Source: Anthostomella pinea
Lineage: Eukaryota > Ascomycota > Sordariomycetes > Xylariales > Xylariaceae
Assembly: GCA_963556695.1 (NCBI GenBank)
Contig: CAUWAG010000006.1
Coordinates: forward strand, 4,588,001-4,652,000
DNA length: 64,000 bases
Direction of reading: 5' to 3'
The notes beneath the pieces were generated by a model that was given only the letters and a program-made list of their open reading frames with translations, was not told the origin of the DNA and ran no database searches. The translations under genes were made by a program, and so were the position numbers. Below, piece by piece: positions 55,558 to 64,000 of the stretch; positions within the stretch are counted from its first letter, which is position 1; the number at the start of each line of letters is the position of its first letter.

Positions 55558-55774
55558 TACACTCAGCCCTCATAGGTATCCGTCCCGCATGCCTCTATCA
55601 GTCTTTGGATCTCAGTGCTACATTCATATTAATGGAATAAGCACCCTAGAATAAGCATGTTTAATCTAATAATTCGTCTTCTATGCTTATTCCAGCACGA
55701 TTATGCCACTTCCGATGAATGCGCGCTTTGGTTGCCGAACAAGGGAGTACGGAGACTTTTGGAAGTTCAGCGTA
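55558..55774. repeat. MITE-like element, copy M
   Basis: Left TACACTCAGCCCTCATAGGT then ATCCGTCCCGC. Right GAGTACGGAGACTTTTGGAA then GTTCAGCGTA. Inside: ATGGAATAAGCACC, GAATAAGCAT, ATGCTTATTCC, CGATTATGCC. 217 bp. Confidence 0.75.
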
Positions 55775-56065
55775 GCGTCTTGGGCCGTGGATGACCTCAG
55801 TTTCGGGCCAACACGAGACGTCCCCTCAAACGCCTAACCGCAGTCTTGCCGGACTGGGGCGCAGGCTCAGCTGTCTTGTCACGAAATGGACCTCAGTTTG
55901 ATGCGCTCTTCACTTGCTCCTACCACGAGGCAACCGTGTGGCTATTCCGACGTTGGGGGACGAGGAGGAGGATTCCGTCTCCGGTGTACTTGCTGCGTTA
56001 GGGGTGATGTGGACGAATCCATCACAGTCGGTCCCGCAATGTGACTCTGGGAGTCATTCAGATGC

Positions 56066-56072
56066 TATATAA
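56066..56072 (+). promoter_or_regulatory. Putative TATA box (TATATAA)
   Basis: TATATAA about 110 bp before ATG 56181 of the proline-rich ORF. Position and sequence suit a core promoter, but fungal genes often lack TATA, so it is only suggestive. Confidence 0.4.
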
Positions 56073-56180
56073 CAGTCGTCAAGAGGCCTGTTAGAGCAGT
56101 GAGTCTTGTGTCCTCACCGTTTGCATTCACTGCCGGGCTTTGCGTTCTCATAAAACTTCGATATCAAGACACCAACCAAA

Positions 56181-57008
56181 ATGCTCCTCCCTCAGGTTTC
56201 CTTTCACGCTCACCAGAGCAGACCGTCTCGCTTTGATACACCCAAAAGCCCAAAGGCAATCGGACTTCACGCCCACGAACGAAAACAACCTGGACTTTCA
56301 GCAATAACCTGGGGCAGACTGCTCTCTCTGCCGAATCCACCACGCCCACCAACACCGGGTCCGTCAAGGCCACCCCCAAATCCTCCGCAGCCTCCAGTAC
56401 CAACACCGCCTCCTAGTCCTACTCGCTCATCAACGGAAGCTTACGAGGGCCGTCCCGTCCAACATCTTGCCATCTTTGCTTCTCAAGTCAGATCATTCCT
56501 CTGCCCTCATCCTCCTCGGCCACCTAGCCCCGGACCCAGAAGACCAGACCCGATAGGCCCACGGCCAGACGTCCCTACTCCACCCCCGAGTCCACGCAGA
56601 TCTACCAAGGTCTCTGTTGCATACCACGAGCTACTTGTCCGTAGTATCACGATCTGGGTTCTGGAAGTGGCTTGCATCAGTCCATACAACATGAGCTCTT
56701 CTCTGGCAGAGGTGCTAGCCGAAGGTGAGGCTGGTACTGCTGAGCGCAATGCGTCTTCGCCTCCGGATCCATCGACTCGCCAACTTGCGGCACCTATTGG
56801 CCACATGGCCTCCAGTCCAGGCTCCAGAGTGGCACCCGCCACGACAGGCTCGCTCCCTGGAGCATCACCCTTGCTGCATGTGGCCCCGAGTGGCGCACGC
56901 CAACCACGACAGAACATATGCTGCGAGATCTGCGTCAAGGGTCCTTCCGTCCGGGCCATGGTCAGACAGGTCTTGATCTTAGAACCGACTGCCCCGGGTC
57001 GGTCCTGA
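56181..57008 (+). CDS. Proline-rich orphan protein with internal duplication
   Basis: Single frame of 275 aa beginning at an ATG with CCAAA before it. Two proline-rich blocks share the pattern PPRPP(T/S)PGP(S/R)RP ... PTPPPSP(T/R)R(S)S (about residues 53-83 and 111-140), each followed by a similar hydrophilic linker. The C-terminal half is Ser/Ala-rich with CCEICVKG near the end. There is no signal peptide, membrane segment or recognised family. Proline-rich antisense-biased ORFs can arise by chance in GC-rich DNA, so expression data would be needed; the TATA box, good ATG context and duplicated block argue for a gene. Possible role as an adaptor or species-specific protein is unknown. Confidence 0.45.
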   Translation: MLLPQVSFHAHQSRPSRFDTPKSPKAIGLHAHERKQPGLSAITWGRLLSLPNPPRPPTPGPSRPPPNPPQPPVPTPPPSPTRSSTEAYEGRPVQHLAIFASQVRSFLCPHPPRPPSPGPRRPDPIGPRPDVPTPPPSPRRSTKVSVAYHELLVRSITIWVLEVACISPYNMSSSLAEVLAEGEAGTAERNASSPPDPSTRQLAAPIGHMASSPGSRVAPATTGSLPGASPLLHVAPSGARQPRQNICCEICVKGPSVRAMVRQVLILEPTAPGRS

Positions 57009-58148
57009 GGATCGTCCCGGCCCGCTCCCACTGCAGTCATCACCACCTCATGTCGCCAGTAGCCAATCTAGTTCAGGCAATGGGGGCTCTGACATCATCA
57101 ACTGTCAGCTGGGATCAACCCGCGTACAGCAAATACCGTAGGGCTGGCGAATCACTATGATCGATCAGCAAGACCTTTATTGGACTGTCAGCTGGCTGTG
57201 CGATGCTGACGGGGCCGCCCGTACAGCCTGAAAGAGGCACGGAGGTTTTCTCCTTGCCGGGTTTTCTGTCAGCGGGCAACTTCCGCATATTCCGTTCAGA
57301 TTTCCTGTGGAAGACTTTTCTTGCTATCAAGGATTTGCTAGAGTCGGACTGGCGTTTTCGTGAACTGCGAGTCACATAGGCATCTTCCTCGCATAGGCCC
57401 AACAGGCTGGGGTAGGAGAAGGAAGGGTTTCCTTTCGTCGGTGGCGGCTGTGTTCTGTGTCCTGGGCTTGGTGTATGAGTATCAGACGGGGTTGATTTCT
57501 TCTTGACTGCCTTACGGATGGGATGGCGTTAAACGTAGACGATGGCTGCGAGTCTTTGGGTGCTAGAGTTCCTACTTCCTTCTGTACAGTACGCTTTTTT
57601 GGAACGACCACCATTAGGTTGGTATTGGTATCATGTCTCAATCTATCTACCAAATGACAATAAAAAGTCTGGAAGCGGTGAGCCCGAACGTGAGGCCGGT
57701 GAGGCAATCACTGACACACGCAGAACGTCCCGACCACAGTGTCAGAGTCTTCATATATTCCGACACTATGTCACACCTCACGGTGAATTTGGTCCCCGAT
57801 GTCCGCGATGCAAATCCTCGACTCCTGCCTTACTCGTCTGCACATTTATTTTTGGATTCTCGACACGAATCGTAGGGCGGATCATCACCTCTCCTCCCCT
57901 CTCCTCACCGTCCCCTTCCCCTTGCGTACCTTACCGAAACCCGCTGAAATGGTACACACTTCTGATTGCAGCAGGGATGGACGGCTGCGTCGTCCGTAAG
58001 GGGCCTCGGCGTCTGGGTCCAACTGCGAAAGGTGTTATGTCTATACTTGCCGGTCCTATTACGACGTCAACGGACCTCACCGCCATGGGCACCCAAGTAG
58101 TGTACCTCGCCCCCGCGCCCCCACGCCCCCACGCCCCCGACATGCTAC
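57009..58148. other. Intergenic region before transposon
   Basis: No supported gene. The plus ORF at 57542-58273 runs into the transposon's left end and is rejected. A C-rich simple tract (CCCCCGCGCCCCCACGCCC) lies at about 58110-58138, immediately outside the element. Confidence 0.4.
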
Positions 58149-58150
58149 TA

Positions 58151-58192
58151 ACATCTCACCCCCCCCTGCGGACCACCCCCCCACGGACCACT
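58151..58192. repeat. Left terminal inverted repeat of the Fot1/pogo-type element
   Basis: About 42 bp, C-rich, with two internal copies of a GCGGACCA/ACGGACCA motif. It pairs with 60045-60086. Confidence 0.9.
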
Positions 58193-58253
58193 CCACACCA
58201 CACCACTCTCATTCAGATGAAGCCATCTACAACCACCACAGTTGCTAAATACA

Positions 58254-59912
58254 CTAAGGTCGTGGTGTTCTAACCATAATACAGCTCCCAGAATCCGATT
58301 CCGACCCTAAATCTTCACCAGGGACCTCTTGTGGGACCTCTTCGCTTGCAGCGGAGTCCCTATAGACCCTCCTGTTCCTCAGCTCCATTTTGGCCTCCCT
58401 TATGTTAGCCATTGTGACGAATCGTTCCCCTGGTGTTGGTTTGACTGCTTTTTGAGTGGTATTAGCCTTTTTAGCCACTTGAGCCTCAAGCAGCTCACAT
58501 TTGGCCCGTAGATTTGCAATGATAGCAGCCTGAACATCCATGGCCTTGCCAGCCTTCCGCACCAACAAGCGCTCAAAGGGCCCCCCAAAAGAAGGGTCCT
58601 TTCTTTCGAGCTTTCGAGCACTTTCCCGCAAAGCCCGGCTTCCAGAGGGTGTTGTGACAATGGTTTTAGCTACCATCTCGAGAAAATCTGGTGTTGTGGC
58701 TCGCTCGGAAGCCTTAGGGTCCCTCTGGCGTGCCCTGGCCACCCCTTTGTCCTCCAGAATCACATATTTCGATTTCAATGCCTCCGCTCTGTTGCGAGGA
58801 ACAATCCCAGTCTTTTTCCAGGCAATTCTGATGTTGAGGAGCGTCATTATGTCCTTCCGGGCCTGTTCGTAGCACTCCAAAACCTCCTCCTTAGATGGCC
58901 TGAGTCCCAGACGGCCGCTGGGCGTCTCCTGGAGTAAGGTCTTCAACCTCTTCTTTACCAAATTGAAGACTCCCACATCTAATACCTGGACTACATGGGA
59001 GCAGTGAGGTTCATAAAAGATCAACCATACTTTGTTTCTCAAGCAGGTGGCTAGGAACTCGTCATTCGTGTGGGAGTCGTGGCCATCACACACCAAAACC
59101 ACCTATGTGTTGCCGTGGACCTCCCAAATGTGAGGAATAAAGATACGTTGAAGCCATTCTAACACAATGGGATTCGAGGTCCATCCATTGGGCGACGTAA
59201 TAAACCTCCAGTCGGTGAATTTGCCCTCGTTTTGGTTGCTAAATCACTGGGCTTGTACGTTAATCCCCTTGAGAATCACCAGCGGCGGCAAGGTCTCACC
59301 AGATCCGCTCACACACTCTAGGGCAGTTATCCATTCACTCTTCTCGACCCCTTTCTTCATAGCCATGTTGCCGGAGGCCTCGGAGACCACCCAATGGGAG
59401 TCCCCAACCCCCTGGGCGATTCCCATTTCGTCGACGTTGTACCAGCGTGCTGGCATGAGGTTAACCACGTCAGGGGCGTCACACCGATCGAAAAAAATGT
59501 TGATATTTGCCGCTGTAGCACCATTCACTTGGTTGTAGTCGATAACACGAGACTTCATTATCTTGATTTCTGGCTTTCGAGACAGGAACTTGGATGCCCA
59601 ATTTTTCCCTAATTCTCGAGCATCCCCGGTGGCATGGAGCATCCGCTGGGCCATGAGACGGAACTTAGAGACCGCCGGAGAATACCCTAGCCGTGCTTGC
59701 CCCAGGGCCCAGCTTCCCAGCTTATGTTCGAGATACGGTGAGAGAGCTTGTTGGAGAGCGCTGGTCTCATTCCGTGTTGGGGTGCCAGAGATTCGTCGGT
59801 TGACGTACGAGCGACTGATTTGCCATTCGAGGGCTGACGAGCGGACTGGAGCTCCGCGTTAGATAGCCAAAATGGCGGCTTCAGCTTTTATTTGACAGTC
59901 GTAAAATGACAT
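58254..59912 (-). pseudogene. Fot1/pogo-type transposase, broken by three in-frame stops
   Basis: One frame of 553 codons from ATG 59912 to TAG 58254. It has an N-terminal HTH region (MSFYDCQIKAEAAILAI then RGAPVRSSALEWQIS, RRISGTPTRNE), a CENP-B-like second HTH (LGKNWASKFLSRKPEI) and the DDE_1 catalytic core: first Asp in WYNVDEMG, second in CDGHDSHTNDEF, third in VLDVGVFNLVKK. Stops interrupt it near 59859 (TAA), 59244-59246 (TGA) and 59103-59105 (TAG). CAA to TAA, TGG to TGA and CAG to TAG would each explain them, all C:G to T:A transitions. The surrounding frame is intact, with no frameshift found, so inactivation looks like point mutation and is recent. Confidence 0.9.
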
Positions 59913-60044
59913 CATGAGATTCAGCAGTGGATAAGGATTCAAATAGTGTGCTTTGTGAAAAAAAAGATGCAAAAGTGATGGTGTAGATGGTGGATCACCA
60001 TAATCCTGGTGGTTGGTGAATTACGCGTTTGTGGGTCAGAACGC

Positions 60045-60086
60045 GCTGGTCCGCGGGGGGGTGGTCCGCAGGGGGGTGGGAGATGT
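60045..60086. repeat. Right terminal inverted repeat of the Fot1/pogo-type element
   Basis: Complement of 58151-58192, G-rich as written: ends GGTGGGAGATGT before the TA at 60087-60088. Confidence 0.9.
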
Positions 60087-62574
60087 TACTGGTACATCTT
60101 ACGCCTTCCTGCAGTTACCTATAATTACTCAATGGCCCCCTTTTCCGGTACGTGGCAGCGCAGTAGTAATCCACGGCCGCCGCCACTTGCGACGCCGACG
60201 TTCGAATGAGCATGCGACTGGTCTGCGTTGCGTTGCGGCACTCAGGTTTCGTATCACGCCTGTTGGCGCAGACTTGGACACGTTGTATGACATAAACACG
60301 TTCTTCGTACCTGGTATCGCAAGGCTCAAGCATGGTACTTCTGCAGCTCTGGGGCGATGTTGAAATACCGTCGGTACCCCCGCGACGGATCGAGATCGGG
60401 ATGCTTGAACCATGTGGTCGAAGACATCGGCGTCTTCCTTCTCGTTGTGGAGCTTGACCTGGCCATGCTCTCCCTCACCGGGTTGGGCGATGGCCCCGGG
60501 GGCCTGGGAACCGGCAGGGTCAACAGCGCGAGTGATAAGCGCGACAGGCAGGTTGAAGCATTGATCAGAAAGTCTGTCGACTTGGACAGTGTCCAACCAG
60601 CCGTGGATTTTCCCTTGCACCTAGCAACACTCCAAGGGAAACTAGTGATACTGGACATCATCCAATGCTTCGCCTTCATCTAGGGATGTTTGGTGCAGCA
60701 GAAGCTTGTGCGGCGGTAGGAAAGTCCCAAGCGTCGATATCAATGTCTCCCATGACCCGGCCCCCGTCCTCGTCATGCTCTTCCTCGTTATTCTCTGCCT
60801 TCCACTCGAAACAGAGATGGCCCGGCCTCTGCAGTCCAGGGCAAATCGGTCAATTGCGCTGTCTACTGCCATATAGATTGCCCAGTTGCGTCCGTACTCA
60901 GAGTCGGCTTGATGGCCTTTCGGACTTTGTTCATACCGCCCTTCTAGTCGCGCTGTTGTGCGTCTGCCAGCTTGCTGATGCAAGTATTTCAGGTGCTCTT
61001 CAAGGCGGACCTGTTTCTACTACTGGGCGACGGCAGTCGAGAGAGACTTGTTCTTGCCATTCTCCCTGGAGGCGGCACGGAAGCTGAGGTTGCGTGTCGT
61101 GTCGAAGATGGCTTGGAGAATCGACCCGGCCTCCCAGCTTCTGATTCAGGGGGGGCTTGGATACAGAGTTCATGATTGAAGACAAGGCAAACAACCGATT
61201 GGTTGACGGGAAATAGGACGTCGTCCAAACTGCGGGGCCTGAAAGCTCAGGTGTGGAAAAGGAGGCGAACACGATCTGGTCTTAACTGTCGCGTGCGGAG
61301 GCGATCAGGACTTTGCGTGATCTGCAGGAGATCGAGGACCAAGACGTCGCCATAAGTGCTGGCTAAGAAGCGAATAGGATGTCGTCCGAGTTGACGGGCA
61401 GCACGCGGGCAATACAGGAATATGGGGTATCGCGTTCTCGACGACAGAGGATGTCGAGCTTGGATGGATGACAGACAGAGAGAAGGAGAGGGAGGGACTG
61501 GTGTGAAGCTTGGCCAGTGGAAGGGGGGCAATGTCTGGGGCCACCGTAAGCTATGTCGCTGGGGGCCTTCAGCGAACAGAGCTCCGCCATCTTGGCACCG
61601 AAATGATATAGGAGTCTTGTAAGTTCGCCCATACAGCGAGCGGTATGGGCCCGTTGACGACCCTCGATTTAGCAGCGCCCAGCACAAGCTTGCCGTCGAG
61701 GTTGTCGAGTCTGGCTATATCAACATGCTTGAGGACATGTTCGCGGCCTCAGTCGTCTCAGCTGTCAGGTCTCATTCATGGGAACGAGGGACGTGATGAT
61801 CGTGGCTTCATGACGTGGTTTTAGGTGGTCACCACACTGGCTGGCGAGGTCGTCGATACTGAGATAAGGCACCAATGACCCTCGGTCTTGAGTACTTCAT
61901 CGAGATCGCACCGTTGATACTCGCCAGCATATCATCATCGAAAGCTGCACAGAACCTCGCAAACGATTGGGCGCGGTCGTTGAAACCGATCACCTCGTAT
62001 CTCGACCATTTTCTGCATCCTTGGATGGCGTCCTGATACGTTATTTGACGACATCGTGCTGGACCTCGCCCTCATGCTGTACTATAGTTTCGTAAAGGAG
62101 CGGAGGTGGCGCAACAAGGAAGAAGAGGAATGGTGGTAGGTGTGGGTGGATGATTTAGGAGCACCAGGCGGTGCAACAACAAGCAGACAGTGTCGTTGCG
62201 ATGTACGGAGATGGGAATATCGAGATCACTGGGCAAGGTGCGGAATATCCGACAACTTACGCTGGGTCAAAAGGTATCTCAACGGATGCTCCCCTGGAAG
62301 GAATGTATTCGTGGCCACTGACCACTTTAAGGGTCATTCAGAGCTGGAGGAAGCTGTTTGCACAATTGGTGGTCAAGGGGGATGGTAGTGCATTTGTATG
62401 GAGCAAGCAACAACGCTGCTCAGTCACCCAGGCTTGGTGCAGGTACCTGAGTACATATTTACATCTCGGAAAGAGCACCTATTTGGACGCACTTACTCAC
62501 CGGATTAAACCGGTCCTCCGGTCTTATAGAAACCAACTCTTGTTCCTCTAATCGAATTTGCTATAAGTACCTAC

Positions 62575-62871
62575 CTAAGTACAACATAGTCTATTTCCTT
62601 CCGAATTCGCCTTGACAAGCAGAGCATCTATTCGAGGTAGGTACTTGCCTTCAATGTATTCAAAATGGTAGTTGCCTCGCGTATCAAGGAACCGCCGCAC
62701 CTTCCGTTTTAACCGCGCCTGCAGGTTGACGCTATTCCCAAGGTTGCTGCCGCACAGGTCACGGGCCTTTGTCACAACCACCTTTTTCCAATCTTCGGCC
62801 CCTCTGCTTCTCCCTCTCTTCTTCCCACCTTCACAAGAGAGGCCTAAGTCATCAATCGCTTCAGCACGCAT
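62575..62871 (-). CDS. Possible 98-aa ORF, unknown
   Basis: A minus frame with plausible amino-acid composition (KARDLCGSNLGNSVNLQARL, RGNYHFEYIEGKYLPRID) from ATG 62871. No domain was recognised. It partly faces a long plus-strand frame that looks less natural, and it could be the end of an older gene. Confidence 0.25.
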   Translation of the reverse strand: MRAEAIDDLGLSCEGGKKRGRSRGAEDWKKVVVTKARDLCGSNLGNSVNLQARLKRKVRRFLDTRGNYHFEYIEGKYLPRIDALLVKANSEGNRLCCT

Positions 62872-62878
62872 ACATCTT

Positions 62879-62954
62879 CTTCCTCAATCTACAGCCTCTT
62901 CCTCAATCTACAGCCTCTTCCTCAATCTACAGTCTCTTACTCAGTCTACACCCT
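62879..62954. repeat. 19-bp tandem repeat, four copies
   Basis: Unit CTTCCTCAATCTACAGCCT; the first two copies are identical, the third and fourth diverge slightly. It lies just upstream of the right-edge gene's ATG. Confidence 0.85.
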
Positions 62955-62979
62955 CTTCATCTACACCTCGGCTACAGCC

Positions 62980-64000
62980 ATGGCATCCTCTTCATCTGCC
63001 ACCGCTCCCGAGACTGTGGGAGTCGGTGACTGACGGGACCAAGGATATCGCCATATCTTACTCTCGGGAGCGCATGATGACAGAGGCGACAGGTAGAAAG
63101 CCGTTCCAGAAGGTCTACCTTTGGACGATGTCCAGCGACGAGGAGGAAGGCGCCCCTTCTCGAACTACCGAAACGTACAACCCAGAGGAAGATGAGCCTT
63201 CCGCGTCATCGGCGGTATATAATGCTCTCCCCGCACACGAAGAGTTGATTGGGCACGAAAATGGCAAGCTGTGCCTCGAAGTTGGCTTGATCATTGGCAG
63301 TGATCCGTTTAAGTACGTCCCCAAGGGAAAGCCCCACGACAAGAAGGCTTGACAGGTAGCCCGGGATGCTAGAGGGATTCTCCGACGAGACGAGACGGCC
63401 ATGAGAGTCTTCATTCCTGTGACCGATTTTAAGGCGAGCCAGGCCAGGCTTTACGTCGGCTACAAGTCCACGGCGGGCCATCTTTACCCGCGCATCGTCA
63501 AGAACGTGTGCGTCTTCTTCTATCCTGAATTCTGGCAGGATGTAGACGATCACGAAAGCCTACCTTTCACAACCCGACGAACTCAGATTTGCAATGTCTG
63601 CAAATACCACGCGGCCATTAACAAGGGCAACTCACCACGAACTGGGGCACCCATCACCGAAGACCAGATGCAGAGGATCGCCAACCGCCACCCGCTTGCC
63701 GTCCCAAAAGCTGACACTCTCTCGACTTTGTTGTCGATGGAGTTCGATTTGCTCGACCGGACGAACAACCAAGATTACCTGAATGGTATCTTGGACCTCT
63801 TACAAAAGGGCGATCCGGATGCCGTCTACGGCGCGAACCCTGCGACCGGCGCACTCTACTCCTTCATGAACTTCGACGAACCCACCACTCGCGAGACTTG
63901 TGTCGAGCTGGCCGGCCAGCTCAAGGCTACCTCGGCGAAGTATCCCAACCTCGATCCGGACCTCGTCCAGTTCATCCATGGCCGCCTTTGCACCGACGAC
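62980..64000 (+). CDS. Unrecognised multi-exon gene, 5' part (runs off right edge)
   Basis: Model: exons 62980-63025, 63084-63312 and 63373 to beyond 64000. Introns are GTGACT...ACAG (58 bp) and GTACGT...CTAG (60 bp); both keep frame and bypass TGA codons at 63030 and 63350, which otherwise make the region look broken. The N-terminus is MASSSSATAPETVGV, followed by an acidic stretch (SSDEEEGAPSRTTE), then a likely globular region with VFIPVTDFKASQARLYVGYK, a CNVCKYH motif near 63594-63615, and a helical C-part. At least 285 aa are encoded here. No family recognised. The first exon is the weakest part of the model; Met 63074 or 63077 is an alternative start. Confidence 0.55.

Larger units (their letters stand above)
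54890..56180. other. Intergenic region with MITE copy M
   Basis: Contains a 10-bp tandem (about 55395-55437) and MITE copy M (55558-55774). A TATA-like box precedes the proline-rich ORF. No other gene was recognised. Confidence 0.45.
58149..60088 (-). mobile_element. Fot1/pogo-type (Tc1-mariner superfamily) DNA transposon, complete outline
   Basis: Element of about 1936 bp (58151-60086) flanked by a TA duplication (58149-58150 and 60087-60088). Inverted ends begin ACATCTC and extend about 42 bp: left ACATCTCACCCCCCCCTGCG then GACCACCCCCCCACGGACCA; the right end read in reverse is ACATCTCCCACCCCCCTGCG then GACCACCCCCCCGCGGACCA. The two differ by a small indel and single bases. TA target, DDE_1-type transposase and size fit the Fot1/pogo group. 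The coding frame is broken, so this copy is non-autonomous unless another copy supplies transposase. Confidence 0.92.
60089..62979. other. Gene-poor region, 2.9 kb, with coding-looking relics
   Basis: No intact gene recognised. The minus strand between about 60860 and 60690 reads as acidic protein (HLCFEWKAENNEEEHDEDGG) and ends at a stop. On the plus strand, 61872-62030 gives LGLEYFIEIAPLILASISSS and further coding-like residues, then stops. The composition is like exons of a decayed gene. A 19-bp tandem repeat (62879-62954) precedes the last gene. Confidence 0.35.

Noticed and set aside
56507..57046. 179-aa ORF antisense to the proline-rich gene
   Set aside because: Gly-rich shadow of the proline codons.
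57542..58273. 243-aa plus-strand ORF
   Set aside because: It runs through the left end of the transposon and a C-rich simple tract; composition is repetitive and there is no domain.
62672..63352. 226-aa unspliced plus ORF as a gene by itself
   Set aside because: Its first half is translated from the 19-bp tandem repeat; the spliced model from 62980 explains the second half better.

Overview
The window is nuclear DNA of a filamentous ascomycete (Pezizomycotina, most likely a Sordariomycete). This rests on genes split by short introns of about 40-110 bp with GT..AG borders and CTRAC-type branch points, on A-rich ATG contexts, on fungus-specific families (FluG-type glutamine synthetase-like protein, CRH and other GH16 enzymes, DUF4360 secreted protein, Dal5-type transporters, mitochondrial 2-methylcitrate cycle enzymes), and on decayed repeats whose nonsense codons can all be explained by C-to-T or G-to-A transitions, as expected from repeat-induced point mutation (RIP). 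Species cannot be named from the sequence alone. I recognised no tRNA, rRNA or CRISPR array by eye.

Layout. 0-9.4 kb: 3' part of an acyl-protein thioesterase gene, a short-chain dehydrogenase, a FluG-like glutamine synthetase-like gene and a 7-exon MFS transporter. 9.4-13.6 kb: a decayed zone with a minisatellite, a possible small gene, and a minus-strand gene with at least three in-frame stops plus fragments of a second copy. 13.6-21.1 kb: a DUF4360 secreted protein, then a divergent pair encoding a mitochondrial methylisocitrate lyase and a 2-methylcitrate synthase. These two act together on propionyl-CoA carbon, turning it into methylcitrate and finally pyruvate plus succinate. 22.9-30 kb: an orphan spliced gene, quinolinate phosphoribosyltransferase (NAD synthesis), a membrane protein with a thioredoxin-like central region, and a secreted amidase with two degenerate amidase fragments nearby. 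31.8-43.6 kb: three cell-wall genes on the same strand, namely a CRH chitin-glucan transglycosylase with a transmembrane tail, a processive membrane GT2 polysaccharide synthase, and a type II membrane GH16 enzyme. 47.4-51.5 kb: a divergent GH105 unsaturated rhamnogalacturonyl hydrolase and Dal5-type transporter, which looks like a pectin-degradation module. 52.2-57 kb: an RNPS1-like SR/RRM protein, a small cupin and a proline-rich orphan. 58.1-60.1 kb: a complete pogo/Fot1-type DNA transposon with TA target duplication, long C-rich terminal inverted repeats and a transposase broken by three stops. 60-63 kb: gene-poor DNA. 63-64 kb: the 5' part of an unrecognised multi-exon gene.

The most unusual structural signal is a family of about 165-235 bp inverted-repeat elements (MITE-like, TA-flanked) scattered through nearly every intergenic gap. 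The copies share ends related to CACTCAGCCCTCATAAGTCT and an internal GGAATAAGCA / TGCTTATTCC inverted motif. They differ from the Fot1-like element in their ends, and no autonomous partner is visible here.

Exon borders were read by eye from splice signals and frame continuity. Coordinates of spliced genes give the outer limits, and exons are listed in the evidence.
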